Shown piece after piece: positions 1 to 11,100 of a DNA stretch of 64,000 nucleotides. Origin of the DNA: Alectoria sarmentosa (lineage: Eukaryota; Ascomycota; Lecanoromycetes; Lecanorales; Parmeliaceae). The stretch is from assembly GCA_009733775.1 (NCBI GenBank), contig WOGZ01000001.1:62001-126000 (forward strand). Reading direction: 5' to 3'. Positions within the stretch are counted from its first letter, which is position 1. Every line of letters begins with the position of its first letter. A program made the translations under genes and the position numbers. Below the pieces are notes generated by a model. That model made no database searches. It was not told the origin of the DNA and saw only the letters and a program-made list of their open reading frames with translations.

Positions 1-60
1 TGCTCCTTCTCGTTTCCTGAGCTTCATTGGTTGTGGTGGATATTTCGAGGTCTCGACCAG

Positions 61-3000
61 CTAGAAAGTTGTAGCATAGTGCGGTCTGTGATGCTGTTGG
101 ACAGGATCCGATAAGGAGGAACTGTCTTGGTTTGCTGGCGAAAAGCCCGACGAAACCCCAGGGAAAGAGGCGAAGGAATGGTCTGGAAAGTGCATGTACG
201 AGCCTTCGTCGATTATCTGTGAGTTGTTGTGCGAGTGGCTACGTGAGTGGCCGTGTGAACTATCGTCGTGCCAGATATTATCGCCAGTGGGACCGTAGGG
301 AGGTTTCGGCAAAGACGCAGTTTTCCCATCCCAGCTTGGAGGATAGTACATGCTGTGAGCCTGCGCAAAGCTGAATGGTCCAGCAAGTGGGATTTTCCCC
401 ACATCTCTTCGGCCATCCCCAGCAACTCGGCTATCCAAATATAAAGAAGTCCTCGTGACGTTGTCCCCAGTGGAATATCCAGAGTGATTAATTGCCAAGT
501 CAGGACCAACAACGGACTGCCATGATGACGTGGTCTCCGAGGGCCCGTCCGGTGAAACATCAGGAGGGCAATATATATAGGAATCTTCTTCGCTGGAAAC
601 TCGATCCAGGTTTCCAGGAAGCGGTGCAGAAGTGAGCAAGTCCTTAGCTGTGGGCTTCTGATCGGACAGTCAGCATTCCTCTATCAAACACAGACACCTG
701 AACAATAATCGCCATACCCGACCAGTATATAGTCGTTCTGTATCCTCGTACATTACTCCGTCCATGAATATTGGTTGAGCACCGGAGGTGATTGCCATAT
801 CTTGAAGGCTGGCTCTCATGTTGCTCGTCTCGTGTATTTGAGACAATTTATGATCTAGCGTATTTGTGTTAGGAAGCGTCCAAGCATCATTATCGAAGAT
901 CGTGCCTTGGGATTTGATTTGGAACTGACCAAAATGAGAGCTGCCTTTGCCCCTGGACTGAGCCGTGGTGGGTCTCGCAGCGATTTTTCTCGGCTTTAAC
1001 AATGTTGACATACGAGGACAGCTCGGTGCTGTCTCCAATCGCTCATCCATAAGAGTTGGACAGCGCAACTTTCGTGCTTTGAGGTACTCTTTCATGACGC
1101 CAACCGCTCCCTCCAAAACCCAACGACCCTTGTGATTGTGCGGAACGCAAGAAGGCACTTGGAAAACCCAATCCAACGATTCCCACGCGCGCATTTCGTA
1201 GTGCATTCCAGAATGCGCAAAAACCTCTATCAGCATGAGCGTAGCATAACAGTGCTGCTGCAGTGCCCCTGCATACCATCTGTACCGGCGTAGGAAGTCT
1301 GAGGTCTCGATTTCTTTGGCAATCTCCATGGTCTCGAGTCCTGACTTGATCACGGTTTGGGTCCATTGCTCTAATGATGTAAGTGTTAGCAGCAGGCTTG
1401 GTGGAGTAGAAGGGTAGGGCATTTTACGTGGCATCCTTCCCCGGGGCGTGCTCATGTGATACTCATGTAAGACCATCGCGTGCATCCGTCTGCAGTGTAG
1501 GTCTATGATGAGGCGGGCATAATGCTGTATTGAGACCTCATCGTCAATCATGGGGTAGTACTTCTTTTCCATGTATTGTCGAAATTCGTAGATCATTTCC
1601 AGCATCTTTTTGATGTAAGCCGAGTCTGAGTAGTCTCCCTGTCGAGTTTGTTGTCGAGCCGCATAAATTTCTCTAATCTTCTCGTTGCACTCCATCCGAG
1701 CAATACACAAGGTCATGCCAGTCCATCTTTCACTGCCTTCTTTGGAGAGATCAGATTCTTCGAGCTCAAAATCTTCAACGTTGAGGGGAAACTGTGTGGT
1801 AAAATCGTCTTTCCGGATTCTCGGCCTTGGGCTCTGTGTTTCAGACACTCGGATGTCCAGAAAGCAAAGCTGGTGCCAGATCATACGATGGACCTGGGTC
1901 ACTATCGCATCGTACCCGTAAGAAGTACCGTCTTTGTTGAGTCCCATGCCTCGTGCAAGATCGATAGCCGATGCTACAAGTGTTGCCAGGGTGCGGGAAA
2001 TTATGTCTCGACACATCCGGATCTGTCTCGAGGATTAGCGCTATTGAGTGGTGGCGCTTACGAGCGCTTTCGCTGGGATTCGCTGCAGGTCTCTATCGAA
2101 GGCTTGCAAACAGATTGTTCTCTCACCAAATACATGACGAAAGCTTGTATTGTCTCAGGTTTCTCCGTCCGAATGACATGGGCACGACCCAACGAAATAG
2201 CCGTGGCCCTTTCGAGGGTCTTCACCCATTCTTCCCTCTCGCCTCCCAACTCCTCTCTGACAGTTTCAGCATCCATGCTCACGACGCCGGCAAAGAGAGC
2301 AGCGTAGACGAGGGCTTGCGTTGACTCGGGTGTGTCCTTCCCTCGTCTAGAGGCATTATACCAGAAGAGGTCGTACCTTTCCTGGAACGACGCTCGATGA
2401 ACTATACAGGCGACGGGATGAACACATTCCTACGCAATTTTAGAGTCAATGTCGTTTCTTTGGGTAAGAACACAGTTCACAAGGTAGGCTTGGGCAATAG
2501 TAAGAGTATCCAGCTCTCGAAACACGGTCTTTCGACCCCGGTATTGGTACTAAGTAGGAAGCAGTCACCACGAAATGTGCTTACCCAGTAGTGTTCCATG
2601 ATCCTGTCGGCGAAGTCTTGCGAGGGAAGTACCTCGTGAATAGACTGGTTGACTTGCAAGCCATGTGAAAATAGTGAAGGTGCTATGTAGGTTGGATCAG
2701 GGTCGAGGACTTTAGGCCCAGCCGCAGCATCAAGCCAACGTGGTCTAGGAAGTTTGTCAAACATTTGTCTATCGTAGTCCGATCTGGAAAGATCGTTTTT
2801 ATCGAGCATTTGCTTCACCTGCGATGAGTCAGTAATGCTGCAGTCGGCCGCAACATCGTGTCACAAATCACTTGCCTCCTCCATCATTTTCGGACGATAA
2901 TCCGAACCGATCCTTTTGGTGAGATTGAACCTGCCAACTCGGACTCCGTTGTCCTCAAAATCATCATCGTCTTCGTAGGCAGCGTCGGTAGCAATGAGTG

Positions 3001-3358
3001 GACTTGGCTCAATGTCGCTTCCATCCTCTGATACATCTTCCGAATCCTCCTCCCTCCTTGCTCTTTTCGCAATATTTTTGTCGATCCTTTGATGTTCTTC
3101 TTTCCCCTTCTCTATCTCCCCCCACCCTTCATTATCCTGTGGGAGATAGATACATTCCAAGCTATACACTATGCACCTGGAGCAAGGATCAGGATACTTG
3201 CTGCACTTGCTCTTGCTTGATCGACAGTTTTCGCAACATGTGATTCGTCGCCTTCGGGTCCGCTTGTCCTTGGTAGGACAGTCCGATTCGGATCCGGATT
3301 CGGATTTCTTAATACGTGGCATGTTCCTAGATGATGAATTGGTATTGTTTGGCGACAT
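61..3358 (-). CDS. Zn2Cys6 fungal-specific transcription factor
   Basis: Likely nuclear DNA-binding regulator. The first exon (3358-2876) holds a Zn2Cys6 cluster at about residues 41-70 with six cysteines in the order CENC, KSKC, DPCSRC, LEC, after a basic KDKRTRRRR stretch. Later exons carry the fungal-specific TF middle homology region (motifs HPVACIVHRASF and ERYDLFWYN, then helices around IARGMGL-like and FLDIRVSETQSPRPRI). Proposed exons on the minus strand: 3358-2876, 2818-2585, 2429-2127, 2022-718, 657-61, ending in TAG at 61. The last intron (658-717) is a clean 60 nt. The first intron (2819-2875) needs a GC donor (GCAAGT). The second (2430-2584) is unusually long and may be an introner-like copy. 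The third is about 104 nt and less certain. The target pathway cannot be told from sequence and no metabolic cluster lies beside it. Confidence 0.85.
2430..2584 (-). repeat. Long intron, possible diverged introner-like element
   Basis: This 155-nt intron (phase 0) lies in the Zn2Cys6 gene. It is three times the length of its neighbours. Its 3' end has ATTGACTC followed by AAAATTGCGTAG, resembling the 3' end of the introner family in the BTB and calpain genes (ATTGACTC then GAAATC). The rest has diverged too far to align by eye, so membership is tentative. Confidence 0.35.
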
Positions 3359-5045
3359 GAGTTGAAGATAAGGAGAACGAAGATGAGAAGAATTTATACG
3401 AGGAGATTGAAGGCTCGGAAACTATGACGGAAATATTGAGGTAGAGGAGATTAAGATCAGATGAGGAATCCTTGTTGGACACAGGTGAGTACTCGAGGGG
3501 TTGTCTGCTTTGGCGGGGGAGGGAATACGGATAGTTGGGTCAGCCGATTCTTAGCTATTGATATAGGGAACTTCCCAAACGGCTTAGACGGCGATTGGGT
3601 ACGCACACTTTTGATTCCGCCCGTACTGCAAGTAAAAGATCTTTCCAGGCTGCGGAACGGATGATTGGTCGAGATGTATGCGCTACCATAAGCTGCAACG
3701 CCAGGCTGCATCGTGCAATTTCAGATACTTGAAAGAGATTCGAAAGTACTCCACCTTGTAAACCAGAGAAGAATCACCGGTCTCGAAGGCACGGAATTGT
3801 CCACCTTTAAGAGTCTGGAAAAAGCTCGAACTTTTTGACAACCAGTGGATATTATTTCACCATATCACTGGAAGAATTCTGGATGTACGTGGTGTATCAC
3901 CTCCTCAACAGGGAACTCGTCGGCACAGCAAACCAAGATTCACTTACCAAAGAGCGACTGTAAAGTGCCTCCTCGCTCGTGATCACGGTCAGCTGCTTCG
4001 TTCTAACCAATCTGAAAGCTTTGATGATGGTCCACTCCAGCCCCGTTTAGTCAGCCCAAGGGTCGCGACATGATCCAAGGCGCCAAATCACCCACCCTTG
4101 AGAATCATGCATACGCTGGGGTTTCTGGAGCGGATCGGAAGGCAATGCTTCCCAAATAATAGGGCAGGTCCAAAGAAGAAGACCTTGGTTTCAATTTAGA
4201 GAAGAATTTCCCCCAGCTCCAAGGGCCTGGAATGGAGCGTTTCGGAGACGCCAGCGCTTCGGGACAGTCATATCCGTAAATTTGTTCCGTCGCGCTCGGA
4301 AACTTGCTCATACTGTGGGTCTTTGATTGAGTGGATCAACCGAATGCACTGTTGAAAAGAAAGATGGAAAGATGGCAAGGTTGTCGACAGATACTGGTTC
4401 TTCCGGCTCGGACGAGACGCTGGCACGTGGATTGCAGAAGCTCATTCTACTGGCCCAATGGCCAAACCTTACCCTGTCGTCAGTCTCGAGATGCTCGTTG
4501 GCTTCTTACTTGCTTGAAGGGGACGCTAGTGGGGTGAGGACCTTACCGCAGGCTTCCAGGCGCTGACCTCGGAAGGAAAAGCACAGCATGTCCGCTCGAG
4601 TGTTGTCCACAGTCTTGTCTCGGCGCCTACCACGGACCCCAGGTATGATCGCTAATTTAATCCTGCTGACCTACGCCGCTCTTTTCGCTTCGATCATGAA
4701 GGATTCACGCAGGAAGTTTTCTCCAGCGGCTGCACCCAACCCACAAGTAGCTAGTCCGACAAAGACCAGTCTGCAGCAGTAGTCACTAACACACCGCTGC
4801 TGAGGCGCTGTGGTCGATCTTTTCTCTTTGTTGTATCAAGTGTGTCGTGCCGTACGGAGGTACTCTACCCTTGTTGATTTGGTATACCATTTGCAGCCAT
4901 TGACTGAATCGCTGGAATCGTAGAATTTCAGGTTGATCATGTGACATGCAGCGTGAAATTCTTTCGGCTCCGGCGAATAGGGTCCTTGTAGGGACAATGA
5001 TGAGCACGGAGCGGCCTGAGCCTTTGAGATCGGAAGTTTACATTG
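3359..5045. other. Intergenic region, no recognisable gene
   Basis: About 1.7 kb between the start of the Zn2Cys6 gene and the end of the 2EXR gene. Only short open frames (under 85 codons) occur on either strand, none with a recognisable motif or paired splice sites. It probably contains the promoter of the transcription factor. Confidence 0.5.
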
Positions 5046-5864
5046 CTAATGGGGTTTTGCCGCAGACAGGGCACATTTGGGCTCTAGCTTCCCATCATCA
5101 GTTGCGTGCCCCTCAGCGACTCCGAGGCGCTTTAAAGTCCAACGGCTCATATCGCCTTTGGCAGATTGTGCAAGTTCCCTCGCGCCCCTAATCCTTATTG
5201 TACTTGGCAAAGCTAAAGCGAATCCTTTGCTCATAGATTCGATGCCTTGAGAAAGCATGGAGCAACACCCTTCAAGACATTTGCATTCCCGAAGATCGAC
5301 AGCTAACTTCTCAAGACGAAGAAAGTCTAACACGTATGACATCTTGCGAGGCCACACAACTTCTCCCAGGCGTAATTGGTATGCGTCATGCATTTTTTCC
5401 GATGAAAGCGTTTCCTTTGGCCAGTTGAACAACGCCCTATCGGGGAATAGCATGTCGTCTCTCACAAAGGCCAACTCTTCGTCTAAGACCGCTTCTCTAT
5501 CACTTCGACTCATGTCTGAGGCGTCGAGACTGATATCCACTGATTTCACCCAAGCTCTACGTGCGTCGTTATAGAGACAGCGTTTGAAGAATCGAGCGGT
5601 AAGATCCGAAGCCGGTAAGACGATGGTGTTTCGCTGGTATAGTGTTGGCTCCGCTTCCAGTCTCACTCTCCTGCACACAGAAAGCAGGGCAACACATGGG
5701 TCCTCACAATCCGACAGCTCTTGGTTCGTTGGGTCATCATCGAAGTCGTGTTCGTATTCGTCATACGTCTCAGTGACTGCGTATGGAAAGATGTTGCCGA
5801 CTACAAGACAGTAGCTATAGATCATTTGGTGTATTTCCAGCGGCAAATCAAGGAAAGTGGGCAT
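5046..5864 (-). CDS. 2EXR/F-box-like domain protein
   Basis: Single-exon protein of about 272 residues. The N-terminus, MPTFLDLPLEIHQMIYSYCL, is the short helical F-box-like motif that opens the fungal 2EXR family. It is followed by the usual acidic spacer and the helix SVCRRVRLEAEPTLYQRNTI, which is characteristic of this family. The open frame extends 41 codons upstream to 5987, but the motif begins at the internal methionine (5864), so that start is preferred. A CxCxxxCC segment near residue 220 is not a known motif to me. The family is greatly expanded in moulds and has no established biochemical role; substrate-adaptor function is only a guess by analogy with F-boxes. Confidence 0.7.
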   Translation of the reverse strand: MPTFLDLPLEIHQMIYSYCLVVGNIFPYAVTETYDEYEHDFDDDPTNQELSDCEDPCVALLSVCRRVRLEAEPTLYQRNTIVLPASDLTARFFKRCLYNDARRAWVKSVDISLDASDMSRSDREAVLDEELAFVRDDMLFPDRALFNWPKETLSSEKMHDAYQLRLGEVVWPRKMSYVLDFLRLEKLAVDLRECKCLEGCCSMLSQGIESMSKGFALALPSTIRIRGARELAQSAKGDMSRWTLKRLGVAEGHATDDGKLEPKCALSAAKPH

Positions 5865-6223
5865 GTTGCTGCTTTCCAGGGTCAGCAAATTCAATTGTAG
5901 AGCTGCTGGAGGACACACATGAGAGGGTTTCCGCAACTCTTGATCAGAACGCTGCGTATGGCTTAGAGACGCTTGACACGATGCCACTGCTAGTCGTGTT
6001 TGATTCTGCTGAAGGAAGGAAGGGACTGCGTCTCATTGAAAGTTCGGAATGTGAATTGAAGCACTTGAATGCCCTAGCGTCTTGGACAAACCTACTCAGA
6101 CTAGCGTGAAAGTGGAACTGCTCGATGCTCGGATGTATGGAGCTATATCCGGCGTCATGACGACGAAGGAAAAGCATTTGCATTTTCAATTGGGCCACCG
6201 TCTACACATCTTTGACTAGACTC

Positions 6224-6233
6224 TATATATAAA
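6224..6233 (+). promoter_or_regulatory. TATA box of the ABM-like gene
   Basis: TATATATAAA lies 35 bp upstream of the ATG at 6268. It is a good match to a TATA element and implies a very short 5' leader. Confidence 0.5.
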
Positions 6234-6267
6234 TTGCACAACTACCAAAGTCTTAAAGCAATCCACA

Positions 6268-6975
6268 ATGGCTCCAGCAACAGAACTCGCCACAATTCCC
6301 CTTGCAAGCGGTGCAGCAATCGAAGATGCCGACTCTTCAGCCGGAAAGGTATGGCAGTCAACATTAGATTCCGTCTCGCAACAGGATGGCTTTCAGAGAG
6401 CCTAATATGGCCGTGAGGTTGAGAACCAGAGCGTGCTCCAGCTCTTCATTGGTAGCCCCATCCCCAGCTCTTCCCCAACGAACCACGCAACTGACACTTC
6501 CACTCCCACAGACTGGGATTCCCTCGACCACCACAAGCAGTTCATCGGTTCCCCCACCTACGGTCCCTTTGCCAAACATCTCATGACCATAGTCGATGGC
6601 CCTTTAACCATGCTCCACGCAAATTTCGCGCCTCACCCTCCTACCGCCGCCCTCGGCACCACTTCTCCCGTCACCGAAGTCCTGACATTCTATTTCGAGG
6701 GAGAGAACGACGGTTTCGACTCAAAGTTGAGACAGTTCATCAAAGTGATTTCGGACAATGCGGAAGGGTTTAAGGCAGCGTCAGGAGGGTGGGTGATTGA
6801 GGATGTGGAGTACAAGGGGAAGAAGGGAAAGGCGTATGTGGCAATCCTGGGATGGGAGAGCGTGGAGGCGCATATGAACTTTAGAGAGACGCAGACATTT
6901 AAGGATAATATCAATATAATCAGGGCAGACCCATTGGGAATGGAGGTGCATCACACGGAATTTTTGGAGAGATAG
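6268..6975 (+). pseudogene. Dimeric alpha-beta-barrel (ABM-like) gene with in-frame TAA
   Basis: The frame from ATG 6268 runs through MAPATELATIPLASG..., VWQSTLDSVSQQDGFQRA, then TAA (6403-6405), then YGREVENQSVLQLFI. A 60-nt phase-1 intron (6452-6511, GTAGCC...CACAG) follows, then DWDSLDHHKQF and a second alpha-beta half ending at 6975. Reading both sides of the stop gives one coherent protein of about 215 residues of the ferredoxin-like ABM/dimeric-barrel type; the stop sits where I would expect a Tyr codon (TAA for TAY). Only 45 codons precede it and no useful in-frame ATG follows closely. An alternative is excision of 6349-6417 (GTATGG...TGAG, 69 nt, in frame), which would bypass the stop but delete a conserved segment and use a poor acceptor. 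It is either a young pseudogene, a readthrough gene, or a sequence error. Confidence 0.65.
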
Positions 6976-7159
6976 AAAGACTGCAAAATTGAGGCATGGG
7001 GGAAACCAAAGGACATGAAAATGGATATCAGAGACAGCACCCAAGACTGCGATACACATAGATAGGAATTGTCTCGGCCATCACCAATTGTCTTCTCAAG
7101 CGACGATAGGCTTGAAAACAGGCAGTCGTATTATACACGTAAAACGTCAACTGAGCTCC

Positions 7160-8226
7160 TCACTCCTCCTTCAGTATCTCGACCCCCTCACATAAGGGCG
7201 CCCAGCGGTCATGTTCATGATGCTTCCTACATCTTTCCTCGCTGTCCCTCCACGGCGCCCCTTCCTTCCCCTTCCTCTTCAACCTCCCCACCAATTCTCT
7301 TAAGAACCTTTCATCCCAGCTATCCGGATGTCCTTGGACTAGCGCGTCTGTCTTTTTCCTTCACCAATTATGAGCGCTTATTCTACGAACAAAGAATGAT
7401 GCCATCTTACCAAATAAACAAATCAAGCACCAACTCCTTCAACCCACCCATCTCCTCCTCCGCTCCCCACAAAGACCTCGTATCGTCAGGCGTCGGCACA
7501 CTGTTCGTCTCATCGGCCCTCCAGCCCATCTCATCCACAATGCTGTTCTTCAGTGCCGTAATACCAAGAAAGCTCGCGAGCTTCCAAAGCTTAATCAGTT
7601 TGAAGTAAGCCGGATGTGGTCCGTCTAGGCTCTCGTGGGTCACTGGATTATGATTTCGGAGTCAGTCTTGCTTATTCAAGGAGGTATGACGAGCCTTGAA
7701 ACACATCTAGAGAGTGAAAGCTCCCAAGACGTGTCTCAAGACTCAATATTTGGTTCAAAAGAAGAACATGGACTCCGAGAATACGTACGGGTACGTGTGT
7801 AGAGCCATTGAGCGAAGTATTCGAAATCGGCTGGGTTACATTCGGGCAGGGAGAGAGTGGAGGTAACGGATTCGCGGAAAGAGTAGGCGGGGTTGAAGGC
7901 AGCGGAGAAGAATGGTGAGATTGAGCAGAGGGCTTCGAGGTGGAGGTGGAAGGGGTGATTGGCACGGCCAATAGCGAGGGTAACGGGTGTCTTGAACAGG
8001 TGTCTTCATTTGTTTAGTGGGCCTTTGATGTGGGTGCTGCGGAGGCATACCTAGTTGGGGTGGAAGGAGTGGGGAGCACGATTGTTTTGGGTACGACGGT
8101 GGCAATTTCTTTCGTTCTAGTAATGTGCTTCTTCTTCGTCGGAGTCTCATCGAACGTAGTGATGCCCGGCATAGTTATTTTGGTAGGTAGTCGTTCGAAA
8201 CGAATGTTGCTTGATAATGAAATCAT
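7160..8226 (-). CDS. BTB/POZ domain protein
   Basis: Four exons give a fungal BTB protein of about 240 residues. Exon 1 (8226 to about 8053) is a basic, low-complexity leader. Exon 2 carries the BTB core: LFKTPVTLAIGRANHPFHLH, SPFFSAAFNPAYSFRES and PADFEYFAQWLYTRT. Exon 3 (7642 to about 7408) continues with HPAYFKLIKLWKLASFLGI and ends LVLDLFIW. A GTAAGA...GTGAAG intron then leads to KKTDALVQGHPDSWDERFLR and a basic tail, stopping at TGA 7160. The layout matches the fungal BTB family that has a conserved C-terminal helical part. The intron splitting the BTB domain (7643-7788) is an introner-like element. Such proteins usually mediate protein contacts, often as Cul3 adaptors, but the partner is unknown. 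An upstream start versus an internal Met near residue 19 cannot be decided. Confidence 0.75.
7643..7788 (-). mobile_element. Introner-like element, family 2 (BTB gene)
   Basis: A 146-nt phase-1 intron, donor GTACGT, acceptor AATCCAG. By eye it differs from the calpain-gene intron at 19552-19698 by eight substitutions and one single-base gap (about 94% identity). Terminal inverted repeat CTCGGAGTC (donor side) versus GACTCCGAAA (branch side). Removal restores a clean BTB reading (ACC C|TG ACC). Confidence 0.85.
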
Positions 8227-8734
8227 GTTGGCAGGAGCGGTGAGATAGATGCTCGGAGAGAGGTAAACTGTGAGACGCAGTAGAGAGTATGTACTTTAAA
8301 ATCATGGTGTCGATGACAAAATCTCCTCGAAATGTGCTGGAAACAGGGAGACGGATCAATTTTAGCAAAGAAAAAACCGCAAACGTGAACGAAGATCAGA
8401 ATCTTCGATGGTTTGGATAAAAAGGACGATGGCAGCTTCCGAGACAAAGCTGCCGGGAGTTTGATGCGAGCAAGACGAGTACCGCTTTCGGAATCTTTGA
8501 CACGGCTGCAAACGTCGCAAATCCCAAAAGCAGCGCCAATGTTTGTGTGCATTGCGCTTTAGTGGAAACGAATTCGGACCATAGTACTGCAACGAATGAA
8601 TGAACATTTTGTGATTTACCCTTTGCATAAGCCATTTTAGAAAACGCTGAGTAGCTGTCGGCTACAACATTCCAGACAGAGGTCGCCCACCGCAACAACC
8701 GGCCTCTGACTAAACGCAGCTCCTCCCTCGCCGT
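8227..8734. other. Intergenic region, no recognisable gene
   Basis: The 0.5 kb between the BTB gene start and the KH gene stop. Overlapping short minus-strand frames are present but none shows a motif or codon pattern I can support. It probably holds the BTB promoter and the KH gene 3' UTR. Confidence 0.45.
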
Positions 8735-10340
8735 CTAGATCCGATGCTTTTCACTCTCTGTTGCGACAGTCAGTTTGGACTCGGTATGCATACGTGGGAA
8801 CGACTTACCGAGTCTCGAGTAGAGCATGTAAAGCGCCATTTGATTGCACTCAGAGGTTCCTGTGATGGTGACTAATCGCTCGTTGCTGTTGTCCTGCGGT
8901 TCATTTATCTTGATCACGCTGCCACTGAGCTGTCTGATCTCATTGATCTTCGCGCCACCCTTCCCAATGATAGCGCCAACCATGTCATTGGGAATGAAGA
9001 TTTGCTGAGTCAATGGCTGACCTGGCACCATTCCTTGAACAGGTTGAGCTGGTGGTCCGGCATGGCTATGGGTCGGTTGGTGAGCTCCGTGCTGTGGAGG
9101 TTGATGTGGTCCAGCTCCGGCGTAACCTTGCTGAGGAGAACCCCCATAGTGTACGGGCGCCTGAGGCTGTTGCTGGGGCGGCTGACCATGAAGATATGGG
9201 ACGCCGTAAGGGTTTGCAGGCGTACGCTGTGGTTGATTGTTATGTCGTCGATAGTTGTCAGGATGACCATATTGGCCTCCAGCAGGCTGAGGCACGTAAG
9301 GGACGACTTGCATACCGCCGGGAACGACGCCAGCAGGTCCTCCACTTCGAGTAGCATACGCCGAAGCTGCTGGGCCACCAAAGCGCTCGGTCAGCTGCTC
9401 CACAAGCGTCTGTCCAACATAGTAAGTAGCAATGTGCACAGCATCTGCGACACCGAGAACGACGAGAGATCGTTCGGTGGAGAGGGGCAAGCATGAGTCG
9501 GACGCGTTGAGGCGGGCGCCAGATGCTTCTTGAATCTCGCGAATGCGCACGCCAGATTTGCCGATGATTGAGCCGATCAGGATGTGAGGAACGAGCAGAC
9601 GCAGGGGATACGTCTTGGACTGGGAGGTAGAGGGAGCCTCAAGGGGCTCGTTGTTCAATGTCCGTATTATGAGCCCGAAAGCCTACGTTGATCAGCATTG
9701 GAAGAGACGTAATCAGAAAGGAAGAATGTCGTTTTACATTTGCTGTTGCATCCACCAAACCACTGACGGTCAGGACTCTTTCTACCGCGCCTCGAGAATA
9801 ATCGCTCACAGTACACTTAGCACCAGAAAAGCGACGAATTTGGGAAACATTCTCTCCTCCTTTGCCAATGACCGTTGCAGCTTCAGCACTTGAGATCACG
9901 GCACGGATGTGAAGCCAGCCAGTCTCATCCTGATGCCCTTGATGTTGCATAGGCCCTTGTGACGTGGCTCGATCATATTGGCCACCTGTGGATTGGATTG
10001 GCTGAGTTTCCAGCACAGACGCTGCAGAAGGACCGGCTCCGTTAGGTGCATCTGGCACTACCGTATCGCCCTGGGTATCTGTATGTCCGTTCGCGACAGG
10101 GGCTGCGCCAGGCTCAGCCTTGACCCCTTCCGTGGAAGCAAGTGGAGCGTCCTCATTCGCCAAGGTAGTGCTAATCTTCGCATCTTTGTCGGTTCCCTCT
10201 TCATCCTTAACAGCTTTGTCTAGGGCAGGGCGTTTCGCGTCAGGCTGATCTGTTGGACCAGAAGGGGAAGATTCTTCGTCAAGAGGGCGCTTCTGATTGG
10301 CCTGAGGAGTGGCGGCGAGTGTTGATGGCGATGCGGACAT
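8735..10340 (-). CDS. Triple-KH RNA-binding protein (PBP2/HEK2/Rnc1-like)
   Basis: About 497 residues from three exons. Residues 1-140 are disordered and charged. KH1 (about 143-210) has loop IGKGG in AATVIGKGGENVSQIRRF, KH2 (about 226-295) has IGKSG in GSIIGKSGVRIREIQEASGA, and KH3 (about 405-470) has IGKGG in GAIIGKGGAKINEIRQLSGS. All three GxxG loops are intact. Between KH2 and KH3 lies a Gln/Pro/His/Gly-rich linker. Intron 1 splits KH1 after DATAN (GTAAAA...ACGTAG). A second 57-nt intron (GTAAGT...CAACAG) isolates a tiny last exon encoding only ESEKHRI plus a completing base. Homologues (S. pombe Rnc1, yeast Hek2/Pbp2, human PCBP) bind C-rich single-stranded RNA and affect mRNA stability or translation. 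Confidence 0.9.
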
Positions 10341-11100
10341 GATTGCTAGATGTTAAAGGAGTACAAGGTTCGGTAGGGTCAGGGGAATCAGTGAGCTCTT
10401 GGTTGATTTGATATCTTGAATTGATCGTCTATGTACACCTGGGGTTTCCAATGAAAACTTGCTGGTGCTGGTGCTGGTACAGACGGTCGCTGGACGGAGC
10501 GAGGTGTATTGTGGAATTTGTGAAGCGAGGGAGTAGATCGTGATATGAGAGAGTCGGGGTAGGTGGTGTGTTGGATTGAGGTAGAGGATGAGCGGTGACG
10601 GGAGACTTCAACTGCAAACGCGGGATGAAGGACAGACTGTGGTATGGTGATTATGGAAGGCGAAGAGGTGTGTGTAAGATGTTCGTAAGGAGGAACAGCT
10701 TGATGATTTGCTGGAGGGGAAACGCTGGACGACTGCCGAGGGAGACCTGCGTGGATGTCCAGTGGACCAAACCTTCTGCTGGGTCTCGAGTATCAGTAAG
10801 GTTGTGAGATTGAATGTGAAGCTGAAGCCGGTTATGAGTGATCGATTTGAGTGCAAACAACTTACCCCCAGCGCTGAGTGAAATTGTTGCCGAAAAATTA
10901 GTTGGATAGAAGTGTGAGAAATGAAGGAAGGAGTGATCATTTTGTGAAGCTGACGCTAGTCTTTGCTAGGCTGAGCTTAAGCCTTAAGGCTCTTGGCATC
11001 AAATCGCGTGAAAAGCTTAGATGCGTGTTGTTGTCGATCAGCTTTTTCAGTGGACACGGTAGACTTCAGTCCTCTGGAATTTAATCTCCTAGACACCGAT
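10341..11100. other. Divergent promoter region
   Basis: The 760 bp shared by the KH gene (-) and the coiled-coil gene (+). It has purine-rich stretches but no coding frame that I can support. The KH-gene side is likely a long 5' leader. Confidence 0.5.

Noticed and set aside
6386..6586. Alternative frame across the ABM-like gene that avoids the stop
   Set aside because: It loses all family-like sequence and ends within the next exon.
9002..9496. Long plus-strand frames over the KH gene
   Set aside because: Antisense shadows of a Gln/Pro/Gly-rich coding exon.
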